From positions 111,722,549-111,786,548 of the forward strand of contig CM043953.1 of the NCBI GenBank assembly GCA_014529385.2: a stretch of 64,000 nt of DNA. Reading direction: 5' to 3'. The translations under genes were made by a program, and so were the position numbers. Each line of letters begins with the position of its first letter. Position 1 is the stretch's first letter. Below, in pieces: positions 23,233 to 34,253 of this stretch. The notes beneath the pieces are model-generated. The model had not been told where the DNA came from, did not search any database, and was given only the letters and a program-made list of their open reading frames with translations. The DNA is from Adiantum capillus-veneris. Its lineage: Eukaryota; Streptophyta; Polypodiopsida; Polypodiales; Pteridaceae.

Positions 23233-23310
23233 GCTAGCTTAATAGGAGAAATTGAATAGCATTTCATATCTTGCTCATTGTTTTATTTCCCCAGCTTATG
23301 TATGATTTTA

Positions 23311-23574
23311 TGAAGTATTTTTAAACACCCACATAAAAATAAAAATTCTAAAAGGTGTTTCTCAACACCACCATTCTCTTGGGAATCTATCTCTTTTATG
23401 AAGTGTTTTGAAACACCCACATAAAAATAAAAATTTTAAAAGGTGTTTCTCAACACCACCATTTTCTTGAGAATCTATCTCTTTTATGAAGTGTTTTGAA
23501 ACACCCACATAAAAATAAAATTTTTAAAAGGTGTTTCTCAACACCACCATTTTCTTGAGAATCTATCTCTTTGT
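23311..23574 (+). repeat. 88-bp tandem triplication
   Basis: Three nearly identical 88-bp units each contain ACACCCACATAAAAATAAAA, AAAAGGTGTTTCTCAACACC and TTGAGAATCTATCTCTTTTA. The phrase ACATAAAAAT starts at 23331, 23419 and 23507. GTGTTTTGAAACAC and GGTGTTTCTCAACACC are inverted-repeat-like within each unit. It sits between the DUF7869-like pseudogene and the copia fragment. Confidence 0.92.
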
Positions 23575-23689
23575 CACATTCCCAAATTAAATGAAATTTT
23601 TCCAAATTTAATGGGAAATAGGAATCCATAGGCGTTGAAATTAGTCTGAAAGTTGTGGGATTTTTCCATTTCCCATGTCTTAAGCCTTG

Positions 23690-24942
23690 TGATTGCTCAT
23701 GATCTAAATCTTGAGCAAATCGATGTAAATACAACATTCCCTCACGGTGACTTAGAGGAGGAAATTTACATGCTTCAACCAAAGGGGTATGAAGTAAAAG
23801 GTAAGGAGAAAATGGTTTGCAAATTAAAGAAGAGCTTGTATGGTTTAAAGCAAGCATCAAGACAATGATACTTGAAGTTTGATCGATGGATGCTTGATCA
23901 TGGATTCAGAGTGTGCAGCTCAGATCATTGCGTCTACACAAAGAATTTGGGAGATGGGAAGTTCATCATCCTAATGTTGTATGTCGATGACATGATGATT
24001 GCGAGTGCTAACATGCAGGGCATCAAAAACCTAAAAGAAGAGTTGTCTAAATCTTTCTCAATGAAAGATTTAGGTGCTACAAAGAGGATACTTGGTATGA
24101 AGATATCAAGGGAAAGGAAAAAGAATACAATACAGCTATCTCAAGAGGATTGCATTAAGAAGGTACTAGAAAGGTTTGGAATGAAAAATGCAAAAACGGT
24201 GTCTATACCTTTGGCTGGTCACTTTAAACTAACCAAGGATATGTGTCCAAAGACACAAGAGGAGATAGCATATATGACTAAAGTTCCATATGCTACAGTA
24301 GTAGGTTCTCTAATGTACGCTATGGTTTGGACAAGGCCAGACATTGCACATGCATTGGGAGTTGTAAGTAGGTTCATGGAAAACCCAGGTAAAGAGCATT
24401 GGCAAGCTGCGAAGTGGATACTTAGGTATCTGAAAGGGACAACAACAAATGCTTTGTATTTTGGAGGAACTGATACTTTTCTTCAAGGGTATGCTGATGC
24501 AGATATGGAAGGTGACAAAGACACTGGAAGGAGCACTACTAGCTATGTCTTCATGGTTGGAGGCACAGCAATAAGCTGGGCTTCAAAGCTGCAAAAAGTG
24601 ATCTCACTTTCTACCACAGAAGCAGAGTATGTAGCAATGACGGAGGCAAGCAAAGAAACTCTGTGGCTTCACATATTCTTAGAAGAGCTTGGATTGAAAC
24701 AAGACAATTGTGTCTTGTACAGTGATAGCTAAAGCGCTATCCACCTTGTGAAGAACTCAGCCTTTCATTCAAGGACAAAGCACATTGAGGTGAGATATCA
24801 CTTCATATGTACTCTTTTGGAAGAAGGACAACTAAAGCTAGGAAAGGTGCATACAAGTGAGAATCCTACAGACATGTTTACAAAGGTGGTCAACAAGGAG
24901 AAGTTGAGCTTTTACTCATCTTCAATCGGCATTCAACAATAA
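23690..24942 (+). pseudogene. Ty1/copia reverse transcriptase-RNase H, 5'-truncated
   Basis: Copia RT begins mid-domain near 23690 (LEQIDVNTTFPHGDLEEEIY, KKSLYGLKQASRQ), then FIILMLYVDDMMIAS with the catalytic YVDD near 23982. Next come FSMKDLGATKRILGMKI, VGSLMYAMVWTRPDIAHALG and RNase H blocks (YADADMEGDKDTGRSTTSYV, LSTTEAEYVAMTEASKE, FHSRTKHIEVRYHFI, NPTDMFTKVV). One frame throughout, with TGA 23866 (where copia RTs have Trp, in QxW) and TAA 24730 (in DSQSAI-type context). Gag, protease, integrase and the start of RT are missing. Confidence 0.9.
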
Positions 24943-25002
24943 GAAGGAAGGATGAAAAGTAGTCACAGGTTTGGTGTGGAGATCAATCGCCAAGTGGGAG
25001 AT

Positions 25003-25684
25003 TGCCTGATTTACCCTTTGTAACTTTTTGTATTAAAAACGCACATTTGTAAGGCCCCCGTAATGAGGAGAAGGCATCGTGTGTGAAGAAAAATCACTCC
25101 TCGGAAACCAAAATTTTCACGACCAGTCTCGACGATCAAAAAGTGGTCGAAAAACGACCGGTCGGTTGGCTGTGACCGGATCGATAGTCAATGGCCGGTG
25201 GCCGGTGGTCAGAAGTCAATGGCTAGTGGCCGAATTCAATGGTGGACTTGTCTTCTCAAAGGGGGACACACATGGGCGGATTGGAGGATCCGATTTGGAC
25301 TTGTCTACACAGGACGGCTACACATGGTTGCCTCTCATGAGAGAGGGCAACCCTTTTGGCCTGTAAAAAGAGGCCTCTTCTACACACAAAAACGGATTGT
25401 GAAGCATTGTGGTGCATTGTGAAGTTGATGTGAGGTGGTGAAAGTGAATCAAGGCGGGAGCTCCAAAAAGGTATAATCCCTTTGTAATCTACTTCTTGTT
25501 TTGAAGTACTAAAGCCATTGAGTGGTTGCTTTCCCGTGGACGTAGCCCATATTGGGTGAACCATGTATATCGTGTGTACTCTCTCTCTATCTCTCTACTC
25601 TATAATCTCTTGTGTGTGAAAATTATCTCTATCCATTAAGTAATCTACTCAATTATCTACTTAGCTACTTCATATTTCCTAACA
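25003..25684 (+). repeat. 3' LTR of the copia fragment (about 682 bp), with its polypurine tract
   Basis: AAGTGGGAGAT just upstream (24992-25002) matches the usual polypurine tract of plant copia elements. The LTR starts TGCCTGATTTACC at 25003 and probably ends TTTCCTAACA at 25684. It contains a CCGG-rich stretch (about 25155-25215) and a CT-rich stretch (about 25578-25610). The right edge rests on the TG...CA rule only, since the 5' LTR is missing. Confidence 0.65.
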
Positions 25685-26668
25685 AGTCTTAATCGCGAAG
25701 TTTGAAGAAACAATTTCTATGATAGATTGTTTATTGCTTTTCCCTCTTGAGTTCAAGCATAGTAGGAAAGATATTTGAGACTGAGTATTGTACGCTTAAG
25801 ATTTTGAGCCGCATTGAAACCATCAGAACCTTCTTCTCTGTCGGCTCTTCCCAGGTTGCATGAGCTAGGGAGGGCTCCGGGCTGCTGAGGTAGGGGGTGG
25901 GTGATGGTGGGCGACTCAGAGAATGCTGGGCTTGGCGGTATTGTTTGCTGCGAAATGAAAATCTGCGCTGTAGAAGGGTGGAGAATTCCTCGGGGTTAGG
26001 GACCCTAACCATCCCGTGCTTCTCTTTGCAGGTGTTATCAACACACATCCTATTTTTTTCTTGAGGGTATGACGACAATCCTCCTCTCATTCGGGGGCAA
26101 ACCCTGCTCGCCCTACCCTGTTTGGTTGTATGGTCTTGGTTCCTTGGAGGCACCCTCAATCATTGGAGGGGTGTTGATGTCTCTGACAACTTGGTGTGCT
26201 AGTCCCTTTTTGTGCGAGCGAATCTACAGCATGCAGTTCTTGATGACTCTACTATTGGCTCCTCAGTATGCAGTGACATTTGCGATGCTCATTTCCGCTG
26301 CTCTTGCTCTTGTGGATGCTTTCTTGGTGGCAGTGGGCGGGCTTCTTGTGGAAACCTTGCAAGTTTTGTCCTAAGCGGTTGGGTGCCGCGGTGGCAGTCA
26401 ATGCCTTCTCCAGTGGAAACTCAGTCTAGGTCCATGATGTTTTTGTATGTAAAGGTGATTCCCTCTAAAGCCTGTCATTGTCTGGTTCTCTATATTTTGG
26501 GTTGGAGGGCTCCGTGTAAAGCCCTCGTGTTTTTTTTTTTGTGTGGGTGGCCCCCTTTCTAGCTAGTGGACCTTTGTAAAGTTTTTTGGCCATGGCTCAG
26601 GCTGAGCATGGTGCTGATGTAGTGGTTTTACTTAATTTAACCTCTCACTAATGTGAGATTTGGAAAAA
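25685..26668 (+). mobile_element. LINE-like 3' end (tentative)
   Basis: The segment ends in a short hairpin CTCACTAATGTGAG followed by ATTTGG and an A-run (26645-26668). A GGCTCAGGCTGAGCATGG block lies just upstream. The segment at 51635-51912 ends the same way (ACTCACTATTGTGAGTTTG, then GGGGAAAAAAA) with GGCTCGAGTGGAGCATGG upstream, and there it follows a LINE ORF1. No RT domain is seen here. The ORF at 26069-26374 is hydrophobic and unrecognised. Confidence 0.45.
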
Positions 26669-27900
26669 AAGCAAAGATCTTTGAGCTCTCTTGGATTGTT
26701 CCCTAAATTTTGAAACTTATGTTCTTCTTCTCTTCTTATCTAATTAAAAAGTATCTATTATGTTCTTCTTCTCTTCTACTCTAATTAAAAAGCATCTATT
26801 AGTGGGTGCTTTGAGGAGGAGTGATGGCGAGAGAGTAGAGGACCTGTGAAGAGCGAGAGCGGAGGAGTTGCATGTGAGAAGCAAAGGCATCGAAGGTGCA
26901 CCAAATAGATGGGGTAGGGTCGTGAGGAGAGAGGGTAGTTTTGGATTCTCTAGAAGAAGATATGGTGGAAGTCTTGCTTGTTCTAGGCTGAGACGTGCTT
27001 GCCACTGGCTAGTGGTTTCGCTCAGTGCTTAGACTGTCTATAAATAGGTTAGGGTTGAGAGCTTCAATTTCATTATGATTGCTTGCTTTCACTTCGCTCT
27101 CATGCTCTCATGAGTGTGCGAGAGCTCCGAGGCTGCCTCTTCCAAGCTTTTCTTTGGCTTGTATGGTTAGAGAGGGGGCCTTCAGTTGTCTGAGCTTATG
27201 TAATGAAGACCTGTTTCTAAAGCGTGCCTATTTTTGTTGTGCCTTTCTCACCTTGCTCGAGGCGATGGAGTTTTTTTAAGCTCTGTGTGAAATTTTCTGC
27301 TGGTGCTATAGTGTGCGGCCTTCGATAATGTGTGGTTAGTAGATTTGTCTTCGTTGGTGTCTATCTCGTATGGCGTGCCAACAAGTTCACGTTCCATTGT
27401 GGTTGAAAGCAGCGGTGTTTGTAGCTTTGACCTCATTTTTTAGGTACTCGTGGTGTGCATTGATCTTTGTCAAGTTTGTCTTCTCAGTCCGTTGCTGCGT
27501 ATTGACGTTGTGAGGCTGGCGCTGTGCGGTGTTCGCCCTAGTTGCTGCAGCTCGCTGCATTTCTTTTGAGTTCTAATTTTTGATGCTTACTGATGACTCT
27601 TCGAAACGCTGGTGCAGGCAGTGGTTGCCCTCTTCGCTGTGGCTGCCCTTTTGCGAGAATTTTGCTTATGTGGCCTCGTATCAAAGGGTCTGGATGAAGG
27701 CTTCTTTGGCTTTCGGATTAAGGCTCTGAGGCTTGCTCCTCTGGCTTCTGAATTAAGGATGGTGTAAGGTCATTTGCTACATTGATGTTTTGTCATGTTG
27801 CTTTGAAATTTAGTGTTTTTGGTTAGTTTTTATGGGCTTCCACCTGCGCTAGTTACTTTTTTCTTTTTGGTTAGCTTTTTATGAATCTGAACCTGCTTAG
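26669..27900. other. Sequence upstream of the nodulin-like exon, no gene recognised
   Basis: A 42-bp direct duplication lies at about 26718-26800 (TGTTCTTCTTCTCTTCT, then CTAATTAAAAAG). A TATA-like box TATAAATA at 27039-27046 lies upstream in the same orientation as the nodulin-like exon and could be a remnant of its promoter. At about 27820-27900 a 50-bp unit (GGTTAGTTTTTATG, then CTGCGCTAGTTAC) is roughly duplicated. No further exons of the transporter were found. Confidence 0.35.
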
Positions 27901-27998
27901 GTTACTGATGCCTTGAACTTGTACTTCAACACTACATCGCTGGTCACCAATGTGCGAAACTTTCCAAAAAGCAGAGGACATATTGTAGGCTTGCTTAA
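27901..27998 (+). pseudogene. Nodulin-like (MFS-type) transporter exon, 5' half
   Basis: After a possible acceptor (CTGCTTAG at 27900) the frame encodes YFNTTSLVTNVRNFPKSRG and then IVGLLKG, running through the TTAA at 27995. This matches the conserved NFPxxRGxxVGLLKG segment of plant nodulin-like proteins, membrane transport-type proteins of the major facilitator superfamily. The other half of the exon lies at 36769, on the far side of the piggyBac-like element. Confidence 0.75.
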
Positions 27999-28756
27999 CA
28001 CTAGAATGGTAACAGGACACTTTTATGTCCTTGGACACTTTTGTGTCCTGTTAAGTGACCATTTTTCTTGAATTATTTGAAGAGTTTGAAAATGAATTTC
28101 TAGGTGCTATATATCCACAAAGTTGCCTTATGAGCTGAAAAAAACTTAGCATTTTTTTTGAGTATCGATCTCACCATTAACCTTACTCTTGCACAACATT
28201 TTTGAACCTAAACTGTGTGAAAAAACGGGTGCTGTTTTTGGCTTTTTTTCAATTTTTGGCAACTATACCACTCTAAACTTCATGTTTTTGAGGTTTAGAT
28301 GGCTAGAGGTTAGGCTTTCATAGTTCTCAACATGTTTTGATGCTTGTAGGGAGAGCTAAGTGTTAAAATTGAAAGTTATGACCAATTTACAAGAATTGCA
28401 TAATCCTGTTTTTTTGGGCAAAATTAGTACTTTTATGATTTTTTTGGTGGCTTTCTTGATATCCAAATTCAATTTTGATTGTGTAAGTGTAATGTATAAC
28501 ATAAATCTAATCTTCCTTGAGTTTTGGGGGACCTAATATGCTATATAGCATAGTATATGATGATGGTTGAGTTTTTTGATTGCTAAAGAATACGATACAT
28601 TTTGGAGTAGCAAGTATAACTTTCTCAATATTGCTAGTTTCTTAGGCCAATTGTGTGTATTTTGTAGGTAGTGACCATATCTAATCATAGACTACAAACG
28701 TGGCTAGATATTGAGTAGTTTCTATGGGTTTCTAGAGGTCATAATGCTAAACCCAG

Positions 28757-30686
28757 TGAGAGGCGGAAGTGAAAAAAATAGACCCGGTGGCCTCTACACC
28801 AAGACTATGCACAATGGCCTCATCATGGGGAATACGCAATAGGGGCACCACCTAGCAAAATATGCGGCTAGGACGCATACATATACACAATGAAGCATGC
28901 ATGGAAAACAATTTCAAGATCCACGCCCAAATGTGGAATGGGGTGGTCGGAGAATAAGGTGAGAGGAGTGGTGAGTGAGTGAGAATGGGCTCGCTACACG
29001 TGCATGTAGTAAGGAAGATAACGAGGTCAGGGATACATGCAAGTATGCTCACTTCTCATACAAAAGGTGGCGAATCCGCACACCTTAAGATGGAAGTAGC
29101 AAGATGATAGGAATATGAGAGGGAGAGAGAGAGTGTGTGTGTGGTGGCGAGTCCGCACACCTTAACATAAGCAGAAAAAAAAATGGCAAGGAACAAGCAT
29201 ATACCATACTCACAATGAGATGTATCCAAAGCGACACAAAGTATGGCACCAAGATGGAGTGTGTTGATTGCTTGCAAAAGATGAATACAATAGGTAGCGT
29301 ATGGCAGGAAAATGAGAAGGGAACAAGATCGTAGGAGGCATAATGGAGAGATGGGAGTTGATGGCGAGGAATATCATGAGTGTGTCCACCCTTCTTCTTC
29401 TTGAAATTGTGCCTTCAACCCTTAATTACAAGTGGTGTGGAGGTGTGGTGCTCATCTTTTGTGCATGGTGATGGTGATGATGATGGTGTTGTGATTATGT
29501 GATTAGGGTTCATGCTACAAGCATGTAGCACAAGAGTGTGTATGGATAGGTGTGTGTGTGTGTGTGTGTGTGTTCTCTCTCCCAAGTGAGCTCTCATGGC
29601 CTCCTTATATAGGGAAGGAGGGAAGGATTTAGCAATATTTCTATTTGAGGTGAGTGTCCCACTTTGGTGACTAGGAAAATGGGGTGCATGTGACTGTGGC
29701 TCCCATCTTGTCTCCTCATTATTTAAAATACCAGAGTCAATAGAGAGAGAAGAGAGAATGTGGGTAGGATGTGGAGGATAGGAAATATTTACAATAGTCT
29801 AGCTTTGGATAGACATAAGCTTATTAGGGAGAGAAGAGAGAGGTAAGAAAATTATAAGAGAGGTTGTCGAAGGTGGATATTTGTTGATGAGGATGGATCC
29901 TCCAAAAATGGTGATAGAATTACTCTAGACTAGCCAAGACCTCATTAAAAGAGCCTTGTCTCTTGTAATCATGCTTGAAGACTTGTAGAACCATAGCCAT
30001 TCTAGAAGGAAGAAAAGTGGGGATGGCCTGTGTCACCATTACACGAGAAAACTGGGGTCCACTACAAAAATCATATCTCCGTGTTCATAACTCCAAAAAT
30101 TCTGAAAAAAATTGAGCTAAAAGTTGAGATCACGAGCTACATCTTTCATGTTGAACACTCCTTCAGATTCGGGGTTCTTCTTTACTTAAAAAATTCAGCC
30201 AAATAATGTATTATTTGTGGCTGCAAAAGTCTTTTGGTGGTCCCCTTTGAGTGGACTTCTCTCTTGCCTTCAAGTGTAAGCTCCTTCATGTGTATGAAAA
30301 CATGACCTAGAGTGTTGAAAAGTTTGGCAATCATCTAGATGGAGGTATTATTGAAATTTGAAAGTGTGGTTGAGGTTTAAAAATGAAAACTAGTGAATAA
30401 AATATTTGGTAGAGTGGAATAATATATATACATGAAAAAAATATATTAGAAAATACTAGAATATATATATATTTAATATTTAAGGTCAAAAGAGAGATCA
30501 ACAAAGAAAGCTTACTTATTATGCTACATCGTGATTGATTAGCATAAGTATTATTTATTTAATAAAGGCTAAAACGTTAGTGAAAAAGGGAAGAAAAAAT
30601 CAAAAGTAACTTATATAATAGGAAATATTTTTGGTAAAAGAGAAAAAAATATGGGGGGGTTCCCATGCATGGAAAAGCATGCCTCA
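28757..30686 (-). repeat. 3' LTR of the gag-only element (left copy)
   Basis: 1930 bp, TGAGAGGCGG to AGCATGCCTCA in plus-strand reading. It contains a minus-strand TATA-like stretch (CCTATATAAGG, near 29606-29616), a TG microsatellite (about 29550-29571) and A/T-rich ends. Small ORFs at 28852-29277 and 29137-29334 recur in the other LTR and are not protein genes. Confidence 0.9.
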
Positions 30687-30702
30687 TTGGCCCTCCCCCT
30701 AA
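30687..30702 (-). other. Polypurine tract of the gag-only element
   Basis: On the minus strand AGGGGGAGGGCCAA directly precedes the TG of the 3' LTR. This is where plus-strand DNA synthesis would be primed. Confidence 0.7.
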
Positions 30703-31030
30703 GGCTAGAGGTATTCATGCCTCTAGCTCTGTACTTGAGTATGTTGAAATAGAGTAGGATTTCTCCTTGGTGTCTGGTAGATCCTTGTAGGGAATAATGG
30801 ATCCCTTGGAAGCATGAGGCTCCCCAAAGTTCTTTTCGGTGTCCACCTGGGTCCCACACTAAGCGTAAATCCATTGTATGCAATAATGCCCTCTTCAGAA
30901 GATCACACTTATAATGATTCTTGAGTCCCCAAATTGCACAAGAATTAACTCTTGCATAAGTGATAGAAGGTATGGAAAGAACTTGATCAGTCCTTGAAAG
31001 TATTCCAAAGCGGGACCATGCATGGATTCC

Positions 31031-33397
31031 TCATCCAGACACATAGCCAAAAGGGAGTAAGAAACCATAATCCTCATATCTTGCTTGTTGTCCTTCTTCA
31101 TGCCAAATTGATAGAGACCTGTTGCCCACATGGATAGATTGCATGGTTGATGCTTGTTGCACAAGAGAGCCCACCATGTACAAAATATAAACTGCAAACC
31201 ACATTTTGAAAAATGACTCCATGTTACCACTAGTATGCAAAACCATTCTTCCTTGATTGGTGTGTCCTAGATTGATTCCACTGGTTGTTGATGTCAATTC
31301 TTCCACTCTTGTCGCAACCCAACTTAAAGAGCTTCCCAAATTAATGTTACACACAATGTTCACATTTAGAAAGGAAAACCTAAAGTGCCAGTAGACCTCA
31401 ATTGCATTTCTCTGCATGAGTCTTTCACCAATCTCGTGCCATAGGGGTAGTTGAAGTGTCTTCACCACTTTCACATGTGGTTGCAAATTTGAAGGGTCCA
31501 CCTTGTTGTGGTTGAATGTGAGGCCCATTACCTCAATGGAGCTATCACTTCCTTCACTCCCTGTTGACTCCTCCTCTGAAGTGGTTGAAGAGTCACCACT
31601 AGAAAACTCATCCTCGGAGGTTTCTAGATCCATGTCGCGTTGTTGACCTATCTTCATGTCGTAAAGTATTGGCCTCCCTTTTGCATCCTTCATCTGGATT
31701 ATGCCGGTGTCCCAGTCCTGCTTAGCTCTCATAGCCATAAGCCAAGGCCTCCCTAGAATGATAGGATAGCCCTCCCCTTTGTGTGGCATGACAAAGATGT
31801 CCACATCTACCTCGGTGTTGAATGCCTTTATCCTAACTGCATTTATGACACCAACACATTGAAATTTTAAATTATTTGCCATTTTGGCTCGGCATGGTGC
31901 CGGCCGACTCACCTCTAAACCCAAACAGTGCATCATTTTTTCACTCATGACGCATATTTGTGCGCCACCATCGATGTAGATATTGGAGATGTGTTGCGCT
32001 TTGATGTAAGCATCCATCACTGGTAGTATGTCGTCTAGATTCCTCCCGGAGATAGCCCCAGCTATCTTTGGCTTTGGTCGCCTCGTGTTAACCATCTTTG
32101 TCCATTCTCTCCTCACCCTAGGTGCTAGGTGGAGTAACTGGGGCCAGGTGATTTTTGGGCCCTGTACAGAAACATCTTGAACCAAATCATATGGTTTAGA
32201 ACATTCACCCAAAGAGAAATCTACAATGTCAATTTTACGTCGTGACTTGGACGGCTTTTTGCTAGATTCCCCTTTATTCTTCATCTTTTCTTCCTTTTGA
32301 GAAGATTCACCATGCCTAGCGCGTTTTACCCCAATGGCATCTACTCCTTTAACCTTGGTCTTATCCTCCTCCACTTTCTCCTTTCCCTTACCTTCAAGAC
32401 TAATGACGCTTACTGTTTGATTGCCAACTGGTGGTGGGGGTAAGGGTGGAATGAGAAGTTGTGGTGGTGGTTGTGGTTGAATCGGTGGTTGTAAGATTTG
32501 CACGGGTGGTGCTTGTTGTGGTGCCCTCGGTGGTGGTGGTATTGCTCTTGGTGGTGAAACCTGGTTTTGTCTGGCTCCTCTGTTGAAATTCTGCCTCCTT
32601 GGTTGTGGACAGTAGTACATGCCATGACCATCCTCCCCACAATTGTAGCAGTGGTATTCTTGGTTTTGCCTTCGTTGTCCTCTTCCTTGCTCTTGGTTGC
32701 GATTGTGTGCATGCCCTTGTTGTATCAAATGGACTGAGAGATTCTCAAGTTGATTGGTGATTCGGTTGAGCAGGTCTTGCTGATCTTCAATTGGTTCTTG
32801 TGGTTGAATCCTCTGGGCGACTGTTGTAGGTGGTGCTAGAGGTGGTCGGGTCCTAACGGCTTCCTCTTCATCGATATTCCTGGCTTGTAGGCGCAACTTC
32901 TTGTCTTTAACGTGGGCCACTTCAGCTGCTAGCTCATACGTAGCAGGAAACCTTCCCTTCACCTTCTCTTCAAGAGTTGGCCATAACCCAGCCACAAACC
33001 GATCCTTCTTTAGGAAATCAGGTGCCCCCTCATCCTCTCTTAGCGATGCAACCCATCGCCCCCATAAATCTACAAACTTTGACTCATATGATGCGTATTC
33101 CAGCATACCGCCCTGCTTCAACTCTGTCAACAATTGCCATAGCTTCTCTGATGTTGTGCCCTCTCCAAAACGCTTGACAAAGGCTGCCCTTAATAAGTCC
33201 CACCGTTCCTTGGTTTCTTGTGCCAAGGCATTGTACCATGATCTTGCCTCCACCTTCATTAGAAGTGGGAAGATGCGCAAGCGCGAAGCATCATCATCTC
33301 TCACAGAGATGACACATGCTATTTCCAAGTTGTCTAGAAAGTCTGCAGCATCCTCGCCCACCTTACCAGTAAAGGTTGGAAATGCTACACTTGCCAT
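31031..33397 (-). CDS. Retrotransposon gag-protease protein (intact, about 788 aa)
   Basis: The ORF is open from 33427; the ATG at 33395-33397 (MASVAFPTFTGKVGED) is the likelier start because it opens the conserved gag region. Gag capsid blocks: ADFLDNLEIACVI, ARSWYNALAQETKERWDLL, FVKRFGEGTTSEKLW. A classical zinc knuckle CYNCGEDGHGMYYC follows, then a long Pro-rich stretch and a Lys/Ser-rich stretch. A retropepsin-like domain comes next with YIDGGAQICVMSEKMM and YPIILGRPWLMAMRAKQDWD. The catalytic triplet is D-G-G, as in some plant retropepsins, rather than D-S/T-G. The last 200 residues have an acidic Ser-rich part and a hydrophobic tail (MWFAVYILYMVGSLV). Gag would package the element RNA. 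It is the only long intact ORF seen in an interior lacking pol. Confidence 0.85.
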   Translation of the reverse strand: MASVAFPTFTGKVGEDAADFLDNLEIACVISVRDDDASRLRIFPLLMKVEARSWYNALAQETKERWDLLRAAFVKRFGEGTTSEKLWQLLTELKQGGMLEYASYESKFVDLWGRWVASLREDEGAPDFLKKDRFVAGLWPTLEEKVKGRFPATYELAAEVAHVKDKKLRLQARNIDEEEAVRTRPPLAPPTTVAQRIQPQEPIEDQQDLLNRITNQLENLSVHLIQQGHAHNRNQEQGRGQRRQNQEYHCYNCGEDGHGMYYCPQPRRQNFNRGARQNQVSPPRAIPPPPRAPQQAPPVQILQPPIQPQPPPQLLIPPLPPPPVGNQTVSVISLEGKGKEKVEEDKTKVKGVDAIGVKRARHGESSQKEEKMKNKGESSKKPSKSRRKIDIVDFSLGECSKPYDLVQDVSVQGPKITWPQLLHLAPRVRREWTKMVNTRRPKPKIAGAISGRNLDDILPVMDAYIKAQHISNIYIDGGAQICVMSEKMMHCLGLEVSRPAPCRAKMANNLKFQCVGVINAVRIKAFNTEVDVDIFVMPHKGEGYPIILGRPWLMAMRAKQDWDTGIIQMKDAKGRPILYDMKIGQQRDMDLETSEDEFSSGDSSTTSEEESTGSEGSDSSIEVMGLTFNHNKVDPSNLQPHVKVVKTLQLPLWHEIGERLMQRNAIEVYWHFRFSFLNVNIVCNINLGSSLSWVATRVEELTSTTSGINLGHTNQGRMVLHTSGNMESFFKMWFAVYILYMVGSLVQQASTMQSIHVGNRSLSIWHEEGQQARYEDYGFLLPFGYVSG

Positions 33398-34234
33398 GAT
33401 TACTGAGAGAGAGCTAGAAAGACACACTTCTTAACTTGCAAAATTTTTTCTTCTTTACAAGGAGGCGTGCATACCCTATTATACTAGGACATAGATTAAA
33501 ACTTCAAACGGTACATTGCCTTGTACCAAAGGTAAAACAAATGGCTGATCTGATGCCAGAACCTCAAAAAACCGCTCCCCACCCGGCATGGTGTCAATGA
33601 CGTGCTGGTAGTGAATCTTCAAGTCCAATATTACCTTGATTGAGCATACACGTGTTGGTATGTGTGATCTGTCTTGAGGTAGGTTGTCCTGATTCATGTG
33701 AGGCTTAGAGGTGCTTAGTCACTGTCCAAGCTTGTAGGAGAGGGTGGTGTTCTTTCCTGAAACAAACTCAGTAGATCCCTAGTTTCTCTAGTGAGAGTGT
33801 GAGCCAATGCTTCTGTTATCTGTGCTGCAGCATCAGGTGCGACTTGAAAACTGACTATGATAATTACCTCGGTGACTTGAGTTACCCGATTCTCAAAGTA
33901 GAATAGTGTTGATTCTCTATTGTGCAGAGCTCCTTCCATTTTGTTGTTGTTGGTTGGTTGTAGGTTGCGGACATGGTTTCCACCTCCTCCTTCTTCTTCT
34001 TGGCACTTGGCCTATGTATATCCACTGGGTTTGGCGCGTTGGTTGACTCTCCCACTTCAAATTGATTACCGCTACGCCAGGCACTCGAGCTTCGATGGAG
34101 ATGCGGAGTTCGTCTAGTTATGCTTGGAGCTCTTCTTCTTCTGTCGTCCAGTTAGAAAATCCTTCATACTCATTCATCCATTCACAATAGTTTAGGGTTT
34201 TCAGTCTTGTAAACTGAAGGGTTTCAAGAGCCCT
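33398..34234 (-). other. Leader of the gag-only element
   Basis: Between PBS and gag. Two small minus-strand ORFs (33715-33939, 33479-33697) are present. I do not recognise them and they may be upstream ORFs or spliced out. No repeat like that of the gypsy leader at 4600 is seen. Confidence 0.4.
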
Positions 34235-34251
34235 CCTCAGTTGGGGCACCA
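34235..34251 (-). other. Primer binding site of the gag-only element
   Basis: On the minus strand TGGTGCCCCAACTGAGG follows the 5' LTR end by two bases. The matching tRNA was not identified. Confidence 0.65.
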
Positions 34252-34253
34252 AA

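Noticed and set aside
28852-29334. Small ORFs inside the LTR that recur at 34349-34831
   Set aside because: They are repeated only because the LTR is repeated; overlapping on both strands and with no domain.
31031-33427. Plus-strand ORFs opposite the gag-protease gene (such as 32901-33434)
   Set aside because: Shadows of the minus-strand gag, whose domains are clear.
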